Positions 42,301 through 51,894 of a stretch of 64,000 bases of DNA are shown piece by piece. The stretch's first letter is position 1, and the number at the start of each line of letters is the position of its first letter. The notes beneath the pieces were generated by a model, which made no database searches, was not told the origin of the DNA, and saw only the letters and a list, made by a program, of their open reading frames with translations. A program made the position numbers and the translations under genes. Origin of the DNA: Cohaesibacter celericrescens (GTDB lineage: Bacteria; Pseudomonadota; Alphaproteobacteria; Rhizobiales; Cohaesibacteraceae); NCBI RefSeq assembly GCF_002866925.1, contig NZ_PKUQ01000001.1:372001-436000 (forward strand), written 5' to 3'.

Positions 42301-43953
42301 TTAGCGTGTGAATGGTTTATATTTGACACGTTTTGGATTCACAGCATCTGGCCCCAAGCGACGGATTTTGTCTTTTTCATAATCCTCGAAGTTGCCTTCA
42401 AACCATTCCACATGGCTATCGCCTTCAAAGGCGAGAATATGCGTCGCCAAGCGGTCAAGGAACATGCGATCATGGCTGATGACCACGGCGCACCCTGCAA
42501 AATCCTCAAGAGCATCTTCAAGTGCAGCGAGGGTTTCGGTATCCAGATCGTTGGTCGGCTCATCGAGCAGAAGCAGGTTGGCACCGGATTTCAACACCTT
42601 GGCCAAATGCACGCGGTTGCGCTGACCACCGGAAAGAGATCCGACTTTTTGCTGTTGGTCGCCGCCCTTGAAATTGAAAGAAGAGCAATAGGCGCGGCTG
42701 TTCATTTCACGCTTGCCCAATTTGATGATTTCATCACCGCCGGAGACTTCTTCCCAGACGGTTTTGTTGGCATCAAGCGCATCGCGAGACTGATCCACAT
42801 AGCCAAGATGCACGGTATCGCCAAGCTTCAGCGTTCCTTCATCTGGCTGTTCATCACCGGTCATCATTTTAAACAGAGTGGTTTTGCCCACACCGTTCGG
42901 ACCAATCACGCCAACGATACCACCCGGTGGCAGTTTGAAATCAAGCCCATCAATCAACAGACGGTCCTCAAAGCCCTTTTTCAAACCTTCAACATCAATA
43001 ACGATATCACCGAGACGTTCTCCCGGCGGAATAATGATTTGCGCAGTGCCCGGCGCACGATCTTCGTTACGTTTGAGCAGCTCGTCATAGGCTTTAATAC
43101 GAGCTTTGGATTTTGCCTGACGAGCTTTCGGGCTGGCTGCGATCCATTCTTGCTCGCGAGACAGTGAACGCTGACGAGATGCATCTTCGCGGTTTTCCTG
43201 CGCCAAACGCTTGGCTTTCTTCTCCAGATAGGCAGTATAATTGCCTTCATAAGGAATACCGGTGCCGCGATCGAGCTCCAGAATCCAACCGGTTACATTG
43301 TCAAGGAAGTAGCGATCATGGGTAATGATCAACACAGCGCCCTTGAACTCACGCAAATGGTTTTCGAGCCAGTTGACCGTTTCCGCGTCCAAATGGTTGG
43401 TCGGCTCATCGAGCAATAGCAGATCCGGCTCGGCCAACAACAGTTTGCACAAAGCCACGCGACGCTTTTCACCACCGGACAACACAGACACATCGGCATC
43501 AGACGGAGGACAGCGCAGGGCGTCCATTGCCATCTCAACCACAGACTCAAGATCCCAGAGATTCTGGCTGTCAATAATATCCTGAAGCTTGGCGCCCTCT
43601 TCCGCGGTTTCGTCGGAATAGTTCATCATCAGCTCATTGTAACGGTCCAGAATGGCCTGCTTTTCGGCCACACCTTCCATCACGTTGCCCATAACGTCCT
43701 TGCTCTCATCAAGAACAGGCTCCTGTGGCAGATACCCGATTTTGGCACCATCCGCAGCCCAGGCTTCACCGGTAAATTCTTTGTCCAATCCGGCCATGAT
43801 CCGAAGGATGGTGGATTTACCCGCACCATTTGGACCAAGAATACCGATTTTTGCATCGGGGTAGAAAGACAGATGGACATTGTCCAGCACTTTCTTGCCG
43901 CCGGTATAGGTCTTGGACAGACCATGCATGTGATAGATGAATTGTCGAGCCAT
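42301..43953 (-). CDS. ettA: Energy-dependent translational throttle protein EttA (ABC-F)
   Basis: This 550-aa ABC-F ATPase starts at ATG 43953 ([16 protein letters not shown]); a TTG six codons earlier is unlikely. Domain 1 has [14 protein letters not shown], the signature [17 protein letters not shown] and [11 protein letters not shown]; domain 2 has [30 protein letters not shown] and [11 protein letters not shown]. The P-tRNA-interaction motif/arm region and the linker with [20 protein letters not shown] lie between. It binds the ribosomal E site and gates the first peptide bond according to ATP/ADP. There are no membrane segments. It is downstream of a desaturase gene pair on the same strand. 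Confidence 0.95.
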   Translation of the reverse strand: MARQFIYHMHGLSKTYTGGKKVLDNVHLSFYPDAKIGILGPNGAGKSTILRIMAGLDKEFTGEAWAADGAKIGYLPQEPVLDESKDVMGNVMEGVAEKQAILDRYNELMMNYSDETAEEGAKLQDIIDSQNLWDLESVVEMAMDALRCPPSDADVSVLSGGEKRRVALCKLLLAEPDLLLLDEPTNHLDAETVNWLENHLREFKGAVLIITHDRYFLDNVTGWILELDRGTGIPYEGNYTAYLEKKAKRLAQENREDASRQRSLSREQEWIAASPKARQAKSKARIKAYDELLKRNEDRAPGTAQIIIPPGERLGDIVIDVEGLKKGFEDRLLIDGLDFKLPPGGIVGVIGPNGVGKTTLFKMMTGDEQPDEGTLKLGDTVHLGYVDQSRDALDANKTVWEEVSGGDEIIKLGKREMNSRAYCSSFNFKGGDQQQKVGSLSGGQRNRVHLAKVLKSGANLLLLDEPTNDLDTETLAALEDALEDFAGCAVVISHDRMFLDRLATHILAFEGDSHVEWFEGNFEDYEKDKIRRLGPDAVNPKRVKYKPFTR

Positions 43954-44040
43954 TAAGTCGCCGCCGTTCAATTAGTCAATAGGAGTTTGCCCCGTTTTAC
44001 TGGGCCGAGCGCAGGGTTTCAATCCCTATTCTCATGAGAT

Positions 44041-44472
44041 TCAAGATGGACGCTGCAACGCATACCGTTCGTAGGCCCTCTGTCCCACATCCAATCTGAG
44101 CAGATAAATCCCAGAAGGCACAATGAAATTAGGCACCTCGATATCAGCCATTTTCAGGGTTTGGCGCAAATGGGTTCCTGACAGAGGCAAATAATCAGGG
44201 TCTTCACCGCTATATTTATTATAGAGGCGCCCCCCAAACCACCGGCTGCGTTGTCTAGCCTTTCTCGCTGTATCAAGCTTGAAGTGCAACATTCTGAAAA
44301 GGTCACCTTCATCAAGCGGGACGATGTCAGCCGCTCTACTCAAGGCAGACAGAAAACTGGCTCCACCAGCCAGAACAGCATTGGCAATGCCTTTCTGAGT
44401 GGGCGTAGGACCATGCAAGACTTTAATGATTGCACCCAAGTGAACCGATCCGTTTGACCCACCAAAATTCAT
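44041..44472 (-). CDS. Conserved-looking hypothetical protein, 143 aa
   Basis: No family is recognised. The ATG at 44472 directly follows the desaturase stop codon with no gap, so the two genes are probably translationally coupled. The sequence is mixed alpha/beta with no signal peptide or membrane segment: HLGAIIKVLHGPTPTQKGIA (about 11-30), RSRWFGGRLYNKYSGEDPDY (about 74-93) and VPSGIYLLRLDVGQRAYERY (about 118-137). It has no cysteines. A lipid- or desaturase-related role is only suggested by position. Confidence 0.65.
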   Translation of the reverse strand: MNFGGSNGSVHLGAIIKVLHGPTPTQKGIANAVLAGGASFLSALSRAADIVPLDEGDLFRMLHFKLDTARKARQRSRWFGGRLYNKYSGEDPDYLPLSGTHLRQTLKMADIEVPNFIVPSGIYLLRLDVGQRAYERYALQRPS

Positions 44473-45510
44473 TTAGGCAATGGAGCGTTTACGCAGTTCG
44501 CGGAAAGAGATCAGCTTTCTCGCCTCTTCATCCCAGAGGGCAAGGGGCACGCAGCGGAAGCTCTGCCAGAGCGTGAGGCGACCCGCCTCCTTCAGTTCTG
44601 GATAGTCGCGCAAAATCTTGGTCAAGCGATAAAAGGGAATGGCGCTTGAGAGATGATGCACGTGATGCACGCCAATATTGGCGGTAAACCAACGAAGAAC
44701 GGGCGGCAAATCATAATGGGAAGACCCATGAAAAGCAGCATCATGGCGGTTCCAGTCTTCTTCGCGATTCCAGTATGTCTCATCGAACTGGTGCTGCACA
44801 AAGAACAACCAGACGCCAATTGTCGTGGCCAGGACAGTGGTCGGGATCTGAATGAGCAGAAAATCCCCAACCCCTACAAGCCACATACCAAGGGCAGCAA
44901 ATGCAACAATGCCGATATTGGTTGACATGGTTGAGGCCCAAGGGCCCCAGCCGCGCCGCATCAGGCCGATGGGCAAACGGTGCTGTAGAAAAAAATGATG
45001 GGTAGGACCGATAAGGAACATAACAAAAGGATTGCGATACAGACGATAGCCCAACTTCCGCAGGGGTGTCAGCGCCTGATATTCATTCAAAGTGAGCGTA
45101 TCAATATCACCCATTCCGCGTCGGTCGAGATTGCCAGAGCTGGCATGATGGATAGCGTGTGTGCGTTTCCAATAATCATAAGGCACCAATGTGAGAATAC
45201 CAAACACACGGCCAACCCAATCATTGACAACTCGGGAACGGAAAAACGCTCCATGACCGCAATCATGTTGAATGAGGAAAATGCGCACAAGCAGACCGGC
45301 AGCTGGCAGAACGAGCAACAGATAAAGCCAGACACTCACATCGAGCGCAAACCACATCGCCACCCAGCAAGCCAAAAACGAACCGATGGTCACCGCGATC
45401 TCAAAGAAGCTCCGACCATGATGAGGGGTCTTATATTGAGCCAGAATTTTGACCCATTGCCGGCTAGTAGGCACTGTGGTGTTGGTTACGCTCGATCCGT
45501 CTTTGTTCAT
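44473..45510 (-). CDS. Membrane fatty acid desaturase (delta-12/omega-6-like)
   Basis: This 345-aa integral membrane diiron enzyme shows the three histidine boxes: HDCGHGAFF (about 109-117), HAIHHASSGNLDRRG (about 141-155) and HVHHLSSAIPFYRL (about 292-305). Hydrophobic helices lie at about 40-65, 75-95, 170-190 and 205-250. It introduces a double bond into membrane-lipid acyl chains using O2 and an electron donor, adjusting fluidity. The start ATG at 45510 is preceded by GGGCGG. The gene sits ahead of the 143-aa hypothetical gene; an omega-6 versus omega-9 regiospecificity cannot be decided. Confidence 0.9.
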   Translation of the reverse strand: MNKDGSSVTNTTVPTSRQWVKILAQYKTPHHGRSFFEIAVTIGSFLACWVAMWFALDVSVWLYLLLVLPAAGLLVRIFLIQHDCGHGAFFRSRVVNDWVGRVFGILTLVPYDYWKRTHAIHHASSGNLDRRGMGDIDTLTLNEYQALTPLRKLGYRLYRNPFVMFLIGPTHHFFLQHRLPIGLMRRGWGPWASTMSTNIGIVAFAALGMWLVGVGDFLLIQIPTTVLATTIGVWLFFVQHQFDETYWNREEDWNRHDAAFHGSSHYDLPPVLRWFTANIGVHHVHHLSSAIPFYRLTKILRDYPELKEAGRLTLWQSFRCVPLALWDEEARKLISFRELRKRSIA

Positions 45511-45816
45511 GTCCGCCCTTTGTCGATGCTGATTGGAACATGCAACTTACCAAAAGCCGTACGTACCCGTTGTTGTCAGTAATCTGTAAATTAAATAAAG
45601 CCCAAGCTCAACTGCTACCTCTGACTGACAGGGGTTGCACACGGCATCAATGAAAAATAAGACGCCGCTGAACTGATTCAGACTGCTTGACGATAAGTTG
45701 AGGAGAGGAAAGCATGGCCTTCTGGGGGCCAAGAAATCACAGGCCGCAACCAACCACGCACAATTCATCACATTTTACTATGGCAATACTAGGGCAAAAC
45801 AGAGGTAAATTTGAGG
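45511..45816. other. Intergenic interval between minus-strand genes
   Basis: This 306-base gap between the desaturase and ung genes holds the desaturase promoter. A plus-strand frame from ATG 45714 has a very good GAGGAGAGGAAAGC ahead of it, but it runs antisense into ung and encodes no recognisable protein. Confidence 0.4.
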
Positions 45817-46530
45817 CTATTTCAGTGCGCACCAATCGATGCCGCCGCAATTATGGTCTTGCAAAAAAGCATTGGCCCGCGAAAAACAACGCGATCCCAA
45901 AAAGGCATCGAAGCCGACGCCCGATTTGCGTGCGCCCAAGGGACTGGGATGTGACGTTCTGATAACGTCATGATGTGCCGCATCAATTGCGTCTGCCTGC
46001 TTGTGGCTATGCCGTCCCCAAGCCAAAAAAACCACAGGCTCCGCCTTGCTATTGACCGCGGCCAAAACAGCCGCTGTAAAAACCTCCCAACCCTTTTTCG
46101 CATGGGAGGCCGCCTCCCCTTGCCGCAAGGTGAGCGTGCTATTGAGCATTAAAACGCCTTGTTCAGCCCATCGGCTCAGATCTCCATTGTCAGGAGGTAT
46201 CAATCCGCAGTCCTCAGCCAATTCCTTATAGATATTATTGAGCGAGCGAGGCGGCTTTACCCCACGCGGCACAGAAAAAGACAGCCCCATCGCGTGCGGC
46301 ACATCCCCTTCAAGACCGGGATATGGATCTTGCCCCGTGATCACGACTTTGACACGGCTAAAGGCAGTCTGCTTCAGCGCATTGAGCCGCATCCCACGAT
46401 GAGGCAAAATCGAGAATGCCCGTTCCTCCTGCATCAACCATGCATCCAATCGCTGCAAACGCTCGTGTTGATCGGCCAAACGATCATACCAATCACCACA
46501 TTGTTGCAGCTCTTCAAGCAAACCAATCAT
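45817..46530 (-). CDS. ung: Uracil-DNA glycosylase (family 1)
   Basis: This 237-aa enzyme removes uracil from DNA. Motif A is VVITGQDPYPG (Asp68 activates water), the uracil-pocket Phe is in GLSFSVPRG (about 82-90), VLMLNSTLTLRQGEAASHAK (about 126-145) contains the Asn, and the DNA-intercalation loop is RTSHPSPLGA (His194). Length is normal. The GNAT gene lies 17 bp upstream on the same strand, so both may be co-transcribed. Confidence 0.96.
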   Translation of the reverse strand: MIGLLEELQQCGDWYDRLADQHERLQRLDAWLMQEERAFSILPHRGMRLNALKQTAFSRVKVVITGQDPYPGLEGDVPHAMGLSFSVPRGVKPPRSLNNIYKELAEDCGLIPPDNGDLSRWAEQGVLMLNSTLTLRQGEAASHAKKGWEVFTAAVLAAVNSKAEPVVFLAWGRHSHKQADAIDAAHHDVIRTSHPSPLGARKSGVGFDAFLGSRCFSRANAFLQDHNCGGIDWCALK

Positions 46531-46547
46531 GCCACTACTCTTATCTA

Positions 46548-47075
46548 TTATTTTGCATCAAGGGCCGCCAGCGCAAAAAACGCCTCGTTGCGCACGGCAT
46601 AAACTTTCTCGGAACTTGACCATTGCAGCGAACAAGACTCATAAAACTTCTGAGCGCTGACATTATCAGCATCGACAGACAGTCGCAGATAAGCGCATCC
46701 ACGCGCCTGCCCAATCGAAGCCACATGCGCCAACAGCTTCTTACCCAGCCCCAATCCGCGCACCTTATCGGAAACATAAAGATCCTGAACATACACTCCC
46801 GGCCGGCCAATCCAAGTTGAAAAGCTGTCAAAGAACAAACACATGCCCACTGCCTCGCTTCCATGCTCCGCAATCACACACTCAAATTTGGGCTTATCAC
46901 CAAATCCATACCGCTCATAGTCAGCGATGCTCGCCTGATGTTTTTCGCTCTCGCCCAAAAATGCGGATAAGTCCGCAACCATCCGATGAATAAGGGGAGC
47001 ATCTTCACGCACGGCAAACCGGAAGCTAAGGGCCCCTGATGAATCGACGCAACCTGTGTCTTTGTTAGTCGCCAT
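46548..47075 (-). CDS. GNAT family N-acetyltransferase
   Basis: This 175-aa protein has the GCN5-related fold: FAVREDAPLIHRMVADLSAF (about 20-39), FECVIAEHGSEAVGMCLFFD (about 63-82), VYVQDLYVSDKVRGLGLGKK with LLAHVASIGQ (about 94-123; acetyl-CoA-binding R-G-x-G-x-G/A, here RGLGLGKKLL) and AYLRLSVDADNVSAQKFYES (about 127-146). It resembles diamine/spermidine acetyltransferase-like members, but the substrate is unknown. It precedes ung by 17 bp. Confidence 0.88.
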   Translation of the reverse strand: MATNKDTGCVDSSGALSFRFAVREDAPLIHRMVADLSAFLGESEKHQASIADYERYGFGDKPKFECVIAEHGSEAVGMCLFFDSFSTWIGRPGVYVQDLYVSDKVRGLGLGKKLLAHVASIGQARGCAYLRLSVDADNVSAQKFYESCSLQWSSSEKVYAVRNEAFFALAALDAK

Positions 47076-47283
47076 ATCTGTATCCTATTGGTTTCAAACG
47101 ACACCCAAGGCGTAATGAACCGAGCAAGCACGCTTCATACAAAGTCGTGAGACGCATAACGTAGGGTAAGAATCGGGCAAGATTCGTCTTTTTTTCTTCG
47201 CCACACAACCCGTTTTTACGGGCATTTATGCCGAAAGGGAAGACAGGAACACGGGAACCTGGCTTCACGGGTATAAGCCATGC

Positions 47284-47327
47284 CCAAACTAAAATTAAAT
47301 CAATCGATTGATTTAATTTTAGTTTGG
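47284..47327. promoter_or_regulatory. 44-bp perfect palindrome, candidate TetR operator
   Basis: The two 22-base halves (CCAAACTAAAATTAAATCAATC and its complement; first 20 given here: CCAAACTAAAATTAAATCAA) are exact inverted repeats centred at 47305/47306 with no spacer. It lies 58 bp before the TetR gene and between divergent genes. The size and perfection far exceed a typical 15-20 bp operator and could hold two repressor dimers or form a cruciform. Confidence 0.7.
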
Positions 47328-47385
47328 TGCTTTAATATAGTTGTCATCTCATTCGCCATCCAAAGGCCAACAGCAAGTAACATCC

Positions 47386-48039
47386 ATGGCTCAATCAAGA
47401 TCTGACATCACCAAAAAAGCGCTCATAGACACGGCCTTCCAGCTTTTTGCAGTTAAGGGCTTTGCCGCCACATCAACCCGTGAAATCGCGACAACCGCCA
47501 AGACAAACATTGCCTCGATCACCTATCATTTTGGCAGCAAAGCGGGGTTGCGAATGGCCTGCGCCCAAACAATCGTTGACCGATTTTCCAAAATAAGAAC
47601 CAATCCTGAAGCCTTGGACGTACCGGACATTATTAAAAGTGCCGAGACGTCTTTTGAGGCGATGATTTTGCGACAGGCCTATGTGTTTCTGCAACTGGAG
47701 GAAGCGGAAGCGATGATCAGTTTCCTCTTTCGTGAGGCCCATGAAAAGGGAGAGGTTTTTGACCATATCTATGAAAATTTCTTTCGCACGATGTTCGAAT
47801 TCCTCCTCTCCCATTGGGCTGACAGTATCGGCATCAGCGCGCAAGAAGCCCAGTCAGAGGCAAACAGATTGTTGGTCTTTTCAATGATTGGACAAGTCGC
47901 CTATTTTCGCGTTGGCCAACCCGTCGTTGCCAAACATATGAAGTGGCAAGGATACAGCGAAACCGAAGCATTGGCGGTCCTCACAATCTTGCAATCCAAC
48001 ATCCGCACCATCATCAACGCCCATAGGAACGCCTCATGA
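47386..48039 (+). CDS. TetR family regulator, CecR (YbiH)-like
   Basis: This 217-aa protein starts at ATG 47386 (MAQSRSDITKKALIDTAFQL). The HTH (about 10-55) includes GFAATSTREIATTAKTNIAS and ITYHFGSKAGLRMACAQ. The C-terminal ligand domain resembles the DUF1956-type domain of CecR, with FREAHEKGEVFDHIYENFFR (about 116-135) and MIGQVAYFRVGQPVVAKHM (about 166-184). In E. coli CecR represses ybhGFSR, an exporter linked to cephalosporin and chloramphenicol sensitivity; here it is the first gene of the corresponding HlyD-ABC operon, overlapping it by 4 bp. Confidence 0.9.
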   Translation: MAQSRSDITKKALIDTAFQLFAVKGFAATSTREIATTAKTNIASITYHFGSKAGLRMACAQTIVDRFSKIRTNPEALDVPDIIKSAETSFEAMILRQAYVFLQLEEAEAMISFLFREAHEKGEVFDHIYENFFRTMFEFLLSHWADSIGISAQEAQSEANRLLVFSMIGQVAYFRVGQPVVAKHMKWQGYSETEALAVLTILQSNIRTIINAHRNAS

Positions 48040-48995
48040 GTTTTCTTTGCTCCCTGCCCGTCATTGGCATGCTGCTGAATGCTTGCCTGCCACCAGAGCC
48101 CATAGCCACAGGCTATGTCGAAGGCGACTATGTGCTTGTCGCACCCATCGAGGTCGCGCAGATCGCCGCCATTCCGGTTGCACGCGGGGATCATGTCAAA
48201 TTTGATCAGACACTGGCCATTCTGGAACGCCGTGACGCCGAAATTGCAGTCGCTCAAGCCGAAGCAACCGTCGCGCAGTCCGAAAGCAATCTCGCCAACC
48301 TGACCCGAGGCGCAAGGCCAGAACAAATCGCCACCTTGGTGGCCACATTGGCCGCCGCGCAGTTCAGCGCCGAGGAAGCCGAGCGCGACATGGAACGCCA
48401 GAAAAAACTGATGCAAAAGGGCACAGTCTCTAAAAGCAAATTTGATCAGGTCCGCACCAGCTTTGATGTGGCGAAAGCCAAGGTGGAAGAACTGAAAGCC
48501 AATCTGGCCTATGCCAAGCTTCCCGCGCGCAAAGATGAAATCGCGGCCGCGCAAGCAACCGTCAAACAAGCAAACGCCACATTGGAATCCGCACAATGGC
48601 GCCTTAAAAAACGAACACTCAAAGCAAGCCAAAGCGGCATTGTCGTGGATGTCATTCGCAATCTGGGAGAAGTTGCAGGACCACAAGCGCCAATCCTTCA
48701 GATATTGCCCGATGGCGGCACCAAGCTGCGGCTTTATATTCCGGAAAAAAGGCTCGCCTCCATCAAGATAGGCACCCAATTGAGCGTGGAATGCGATGCT
48801 TGCGCGGACAACATCCTCGCCCGCATCAGCTACATTTCTGACGGGCCAGAATTTACCCCCCCTGTTATCTATTCCCTTCAGAACCGCCAGAAGCTGGTCT
48901 ATCTCATCGAAGCCAAGTTGGCCACCGAGAGTTCGCTAAAGCCTGGACAGATTGTCTCTGTCCAACTATCCGGCGCACAAGATCGGAGCCAGTGA
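48036..48995 (+). CDS. HlyD family membrane fusion protein (YbhG-like)
   Basis: This 319-aa periplasmic adaptor has an N-terminal hydrophobic segment ending LLNAC, which could be a lipobox (Cys19), then a biotinyl-lipoyl half-motif (about 30-70), a long coiled-coil hairpin (about 72-205; repeated AQAEATVAQSESNLANL and VKQANATLESAQWRLKKR) and beta-barrel parts (VDVIRNLGEVAGPQAPILQI). It bridges the inner-membrane ABC exporter to an outer-membrane channel. It overlaps the TetR gene by 4 bp and the ABC ATPase gene by 1 bp, so the operon is translationally coupled. No outer-membrane TolC gene is in the window. Confidence 0.88.
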   Translation: MSFLCSLPVIGMLLNACLPPEPIATGYVEGDYVLVAPIEVAQIAAIPVARGDHVKFDQTLAILERRDAEIAVAQAEATVAQSESNLANLTRGARPEQIATLVATLAAAQFSAEEAERDMERQKKLMQKGTVSKSKFDQVRTSFDVAKAKVEELKANLAYAKLPARKDEIAAAQATVKQANATLESAQWRLKKRTLKASQSGIVVDVIRNLGEVAGPQAPILQILPDGGTKLRLYIPEKRLASIKIGTQLSVECDACADNILARISYISDGPEFTPPVIYSLQNRQKLVYLIEAKLATESSLKPGQIVSVQLSGAQDRSQ

Positions 48996-49942
48996 TGAAA
49001 GCCATTGACGTTCATAATCTTGTGAAACGCTATGGCGACAAAACAGTCGTCAACAATGTCTCTCTCTCGGTCGAACAGGGTGAAATTTCCGGCTTTCTCG
49101 GCCCCAATGGATCGGGCAAAACCACAACCATTCGCGTGATGTGCGGATTGCTGACTCCCAATGAAGGCCACGGCACGGTGTTGGGCTATGATCTGCATAA
49201 GGATCAACTCAAGATCAAGCGTCAGGTCGGTTATATGACGCAGAAATTTTCCTTCTATACCGACCTGACCATCGAAGAAAATCTCTATTTTGTTGCCCGC
49301 CTGTATGGCCTGTCTCCCGCCCGCCAATATGTGCGCGATACGTTGGAGAATCTGGGCCTCACATCGCGCCGTCATCAATTGGCAGGCTTGCTATCCGGTG
49401 GTTGGAAGCAACGATTGGCCCTCGCTGCCTGCATCATGCACAAACCCAAATTGTTGCTTCTGGACGAACCCACAGCGGGCGTTGATCCAAAAGCAAGACG
49501 CGAGTTCTGGGACGAAATCCACATGCTGGCCGCCGACGGCATGACTGTCATGGTCTCCACCCACTATATGGATGAAGCGGAACGTTGCCACCGTATCAAC
49601 TATATTGCCTATGGCAGTTTGCTGACGTCAGGAACCGTGGATGAAGTGGTCGCAGAAGCAGGCCTGTTCACCTATCTGGTCTCTGGACGCGATGCAGCAC
49701 GGGTGGCAAAAATATTACAAACAACCAAAGGCGTCGATCAGGTTGCCCCCTTCGGCAACAACCTGCATGTGGTGGGCAAAGACAAAGATCAGCTGGAACA
49801 GGCTGTCTCCAAAGCTGCTGAACAATATGATGTCACCGCTCAACCGGGCGAGACCACATTGGAGGATGTTTTCATCCAATATATGAGCCAATCACAGGAC
49901 AATATGTCTGGAGAAAACGGTGAAGGAGACGCCCTACAATGA
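48995..49942 (+). CDS. ABC transporter ATP-binding protein (ABC-2 exporter)
   Basis: This 315-aa NBD starts at ATG 48995, overlapping the HlyD stop codon (TGATG). Walker A GFLGPNGSGKTTTIR (about 32-46), Q-loop MTQKFSFYTDLT (about 83-94), signature LLSGGWKQRLALAACIM (about 134-150; variant LSGGWKQR), Walker [14 protein letters not shown] (about 153-165) and the switch His in MVSTHYMDEAERCHR are all present. A C-terminal DrrA/ABC-2-type extension (about 225-305) follows. It powers the exporter whose permease is encoded next (4-bp overlap). Unlike E. coli YbhF it carries a single NBD. Confidence 0.9.
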   Translation: MKAIDVHNLVKRYGDKTVVNNVSLSVEQGEISGFLGPNGSGKTTTIRVMCGLLTPNEGHGTVLGYDLHKDQLKIKRQVGYMTQKFSFYTDLTIEENLYFVARLYGLSPARQYVRDTLENLGLTSRRHQLAGLLSGGWKQRLALAACIMHKPKLLLLDEPTAGVDPKARREFWDEIHMLAADGMTVMVSTHYMDEAERCHRINYIAYGSLLTSGTVDEVVAEAGLFTYLVSGRDAARVAKILQTTKGVDQVAPFGNNLHVVGKDKDQLEQAVSKAAEQYDVTAQPGETTLEDVFIQYMSQSQDNMSGENGEGDALQ

Positions 49943-51063
49943 ATTATTTTTTTTCCTTCACCCGCCTCTACGCCTTGCTCGCCAAAGAAATCACACAAAT
50001 GATGCGCGATCGCATCACCTTTGCCATGATGATCGGCATTCCTCTGGTCCAGCTTGCCCTGTTTGGTTTTGCAATCAACACAGACCCCAAACGCCTGCCC
50101 GCAGCCTTGGTTACCTCCAGTCAGGACCAATTCACCCGCGCCATGATCAGCGCACTGGAAGTCACCAATTATTACCGTTTTGACTTTTTGGCCTCCTCCA
50201 CCCAAGAGGCCGATCGCCTGATGGAAGAAGGACGGGTGTCTTTCATAGTCACCATCCCGTCTGACTTTTCAAAACGGGTTCTCAAAGGGGATAATCCGCA
50301 AATCCTCATCGAAGCAGACTCCACCGATCCGGCGGCGTCCTCCGGGGCTATCTCGACATTAACAACGGTCGCAAATCAAGCGTTTCTGCGCGAATTAGGC
50401 AAAGTCCAAACTCAGGACAGCGGCGTCGATATCGTGGTGCATCGACGATACAATCCTGAAGGCATCACACAATATAACATCGTGCCCGGCCTGCTCGGCG
50501 TCATCCTCCAGCTTATCATGGTGATGATGACCTCCATGGCGCTGACTCGCGAAGTGGAACGCGGCACCATGGAAAATCTATTGGCCATGCCCGCCACTCC
50601 CTTTGAGATTATGCTGGGTAAGATCCTGCCGTATCTGGGTGTCGGCGCGGTGCAGGTAGTTGTGGTTCTTGTCGCCGCCAAAGCCATCTTCAGTGTGCCT
50701 TTTGTCGGCTCACTAGGGTTGTTGCTTTTTGGTGTTTTCATTTTTATCAGTTCTCTGGTGCTTATCGGTTATGCGATCTCCACAATTTCCCGCAGCCAAA
50801 TGCAGGCCATGCAAATGAGCTTCTTCTTTTTCCTCCCCTCCCTTTTGCTGTCGGGCTTCATGTTTCCCTTCAAGGGCATGCCGGGGTGGGCGCAGATATT
50901 GGGTGAAATATTCCCCCTCACGCATTTTCTTCGCCTCGTGCGCGGCATCATGCTCAAGGGCGCGGATATGGAAGCCATGCGCTCGCCGCTCACCGCCCTG
51001 ATGCTCTTCACTGTTGGTCTTGCCGTCTTGGCTTTGTTGCGTTTCCGAAAAACCCTCGATTAA
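49939..51063 (+). CDS. ABC-2 type permease of the CecR-linked exporter
   Basis: This 374-aa membrane protein has the ABC2_membrane_3 layout: helix 1 about 25-45 (FAMMIGIPLVQLALFGFAIN), a long periplasmic domain (about 48-180) and five helices at about 180-370, including VPGLLGVILQLIMVMMTSMA and the linker ALTREVERGTMENLLAMPAT (about 205-224), which contacts the NBD. E. coli has two such permeases (YbhS and YbhR); only one is present here, so it probably forms a homodimer. Overlaps the ATPase gene by 4 bp and ends the operon. Confidence 0.9.
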   Translation: MNYFFSFTRLYALLAKEITQMMRDRITFAMMIGIPLVQLALFGFAINTDPKRLPAALVTSSQDQFTRAMISALEVTNYYRFDFLASSTQEADRLMEEGRVSFIVTIPSDFSKRVLKGDNPQILIEADSTDPAASSGAISTLTTVANQAFLRELGKVQTQDSGVDIVVHRRYNPEGITQYNIVPGLLGVILQLIMVMMTSMALTREVERGTMENLLAMPATPFEIMLGKILPYLGVGAVQVVVVLVAAKAIFSVPFVGSLGLLLFGVFIFISSLVLIGYAISTISRSQMQAMQMSFFFFLPSLLLSGFMFPFKGMPGWAQILGEIFPLTHFLRLVRGIMLKGADMEAMRSPLTALMLFTVGLAVLALLRFRKTLD

Positions 51064-51154
51064 TGGCCCCTTCGCTGGAAGTCATGCCCGTTTGCGCCTA
51101 TAGTCAAAATTAGCACGCTGGCATGGCCTCCATGCTCACAACAGGGCGGTTGTC

Positions 51155-51877
51155 ATGACGATAGAACCCACACAACCAATGGCATTTCGAACCAAAGGGC
51201 TCACCAAGGTCTATGGGGAGGGCAACGCGGCCGTTCACGCTTTGCGCGGGGTCGATCTGGAAATCCCCAGCGGAGAGATCGTTGTGCTTTTAGGCGCATC
51301 GGGCAGCGGCAAATCCACCTTGCTGAATATCATAGGCGGTCTGGATCGCGCCACCGAAGGGGACGTGTATTTCCAATCCCTTTGTCTATCCGAAATGTCG
51401 GACAACAAACTGACCCTCTATCGACGCGACCACGTAGGCTTTGTTTTCCAGTTTTACAACCTGATGCCCAGCCTCACCGCTTATGAAAATGTCGAGTTGG
51501 TAACCGAAATCGCAGACAGCCCCATGGACCCCAAAGAGGCTTTGGATATGGTGGGGTTGTCAGAGCGAGCCAACCATTTCCCCGCTCAAATGTCCGGCGG
51601 CGAACAGCAGCGCGTCGCCATTGCCCGCGCCATTGCCAAACAACCCGACGTGCTATTCTGCGACGAACCCACCGGCGCGCTGGACAGCAAAACCGGTCGC
51701 GTTGTTTTGCAGGTTCTAAAAGACGTGAACGAAAAGCTCGGTGCCACCGTGTTGATTGTCACCCATGCCGCCAGTACAGCAGCAATGGCCGACCGCGTAA
51801 TACATTTTGCCGATGGCCGGATCAGGGAAGTCGTCAAGAACGACAAGAAACTCACCCCAGATCAGATCGAATGGTAG
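51155..51877 (+). CDS. ABC transporter ATP-binding protein (LolD/MacB type)
   Basis: This 240-aa NBD has Walker [21 protein letters not shown] (about 44-63), Q-loop [17 protein letters not shown] (about 98-114), signature [20 protein letters not shown] (about 147-166), Walker [16 protein letters not shown] (about 167-181) and the switch His in [20 protein letters not shown] (about 204-223). The short Q-loop-to-signature spacing and TGALD motif are those of MacB/LolD-type mechanotransmission transporters. It starts a three-gene operon with an FtsX-type permease 17 bp downstream and an adaptor. Confidence 0.92.
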   Translation: MTIEPTQPMAFRTKGLTKVYGEGNAAVHALRGVDLEIPSGEIVVLLGASGSGKSTLLNIIGGLDRATEGDVYFQSLCLSEMSDNKLTLYRRDHVGFVFQFYNLMPSLTAYENVELVTEIADSPMDPKEALDMVGLSERANHFPAQMSGGEQQRVAIARAIAKQPDVLFCDEPTGALDSKTGRVVLQVLKDVNEKLGATVLIVTHAASTAAMADRVIHFADGRIREVVKNDKKLTPDQIEW

Positions 51878-51894
51878 GGAGATAGACAGCCATC

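Noticed and set aside
42412..43167. Long plus-strand frame (251 aa) inside ettA
   Set aside because: It is antisense to the highly conserved ettA coding sequence and has no family features; it is a shadow frame.
45714..45962. Plus-strand 82-aa frame with an excellent ribosome site
   Set aside because: It overlaps ung antisense for more than half its length, its protein is Arg/Asn/His-rich without a domain, and the site could be chance.
47901..48779. Minus-strand frame (292 aa) across the TetR and HlyD genes
   Set aside because: It is Cys/Phe/Gly-rich shadow translation antisense to two well-supported coupled genes.
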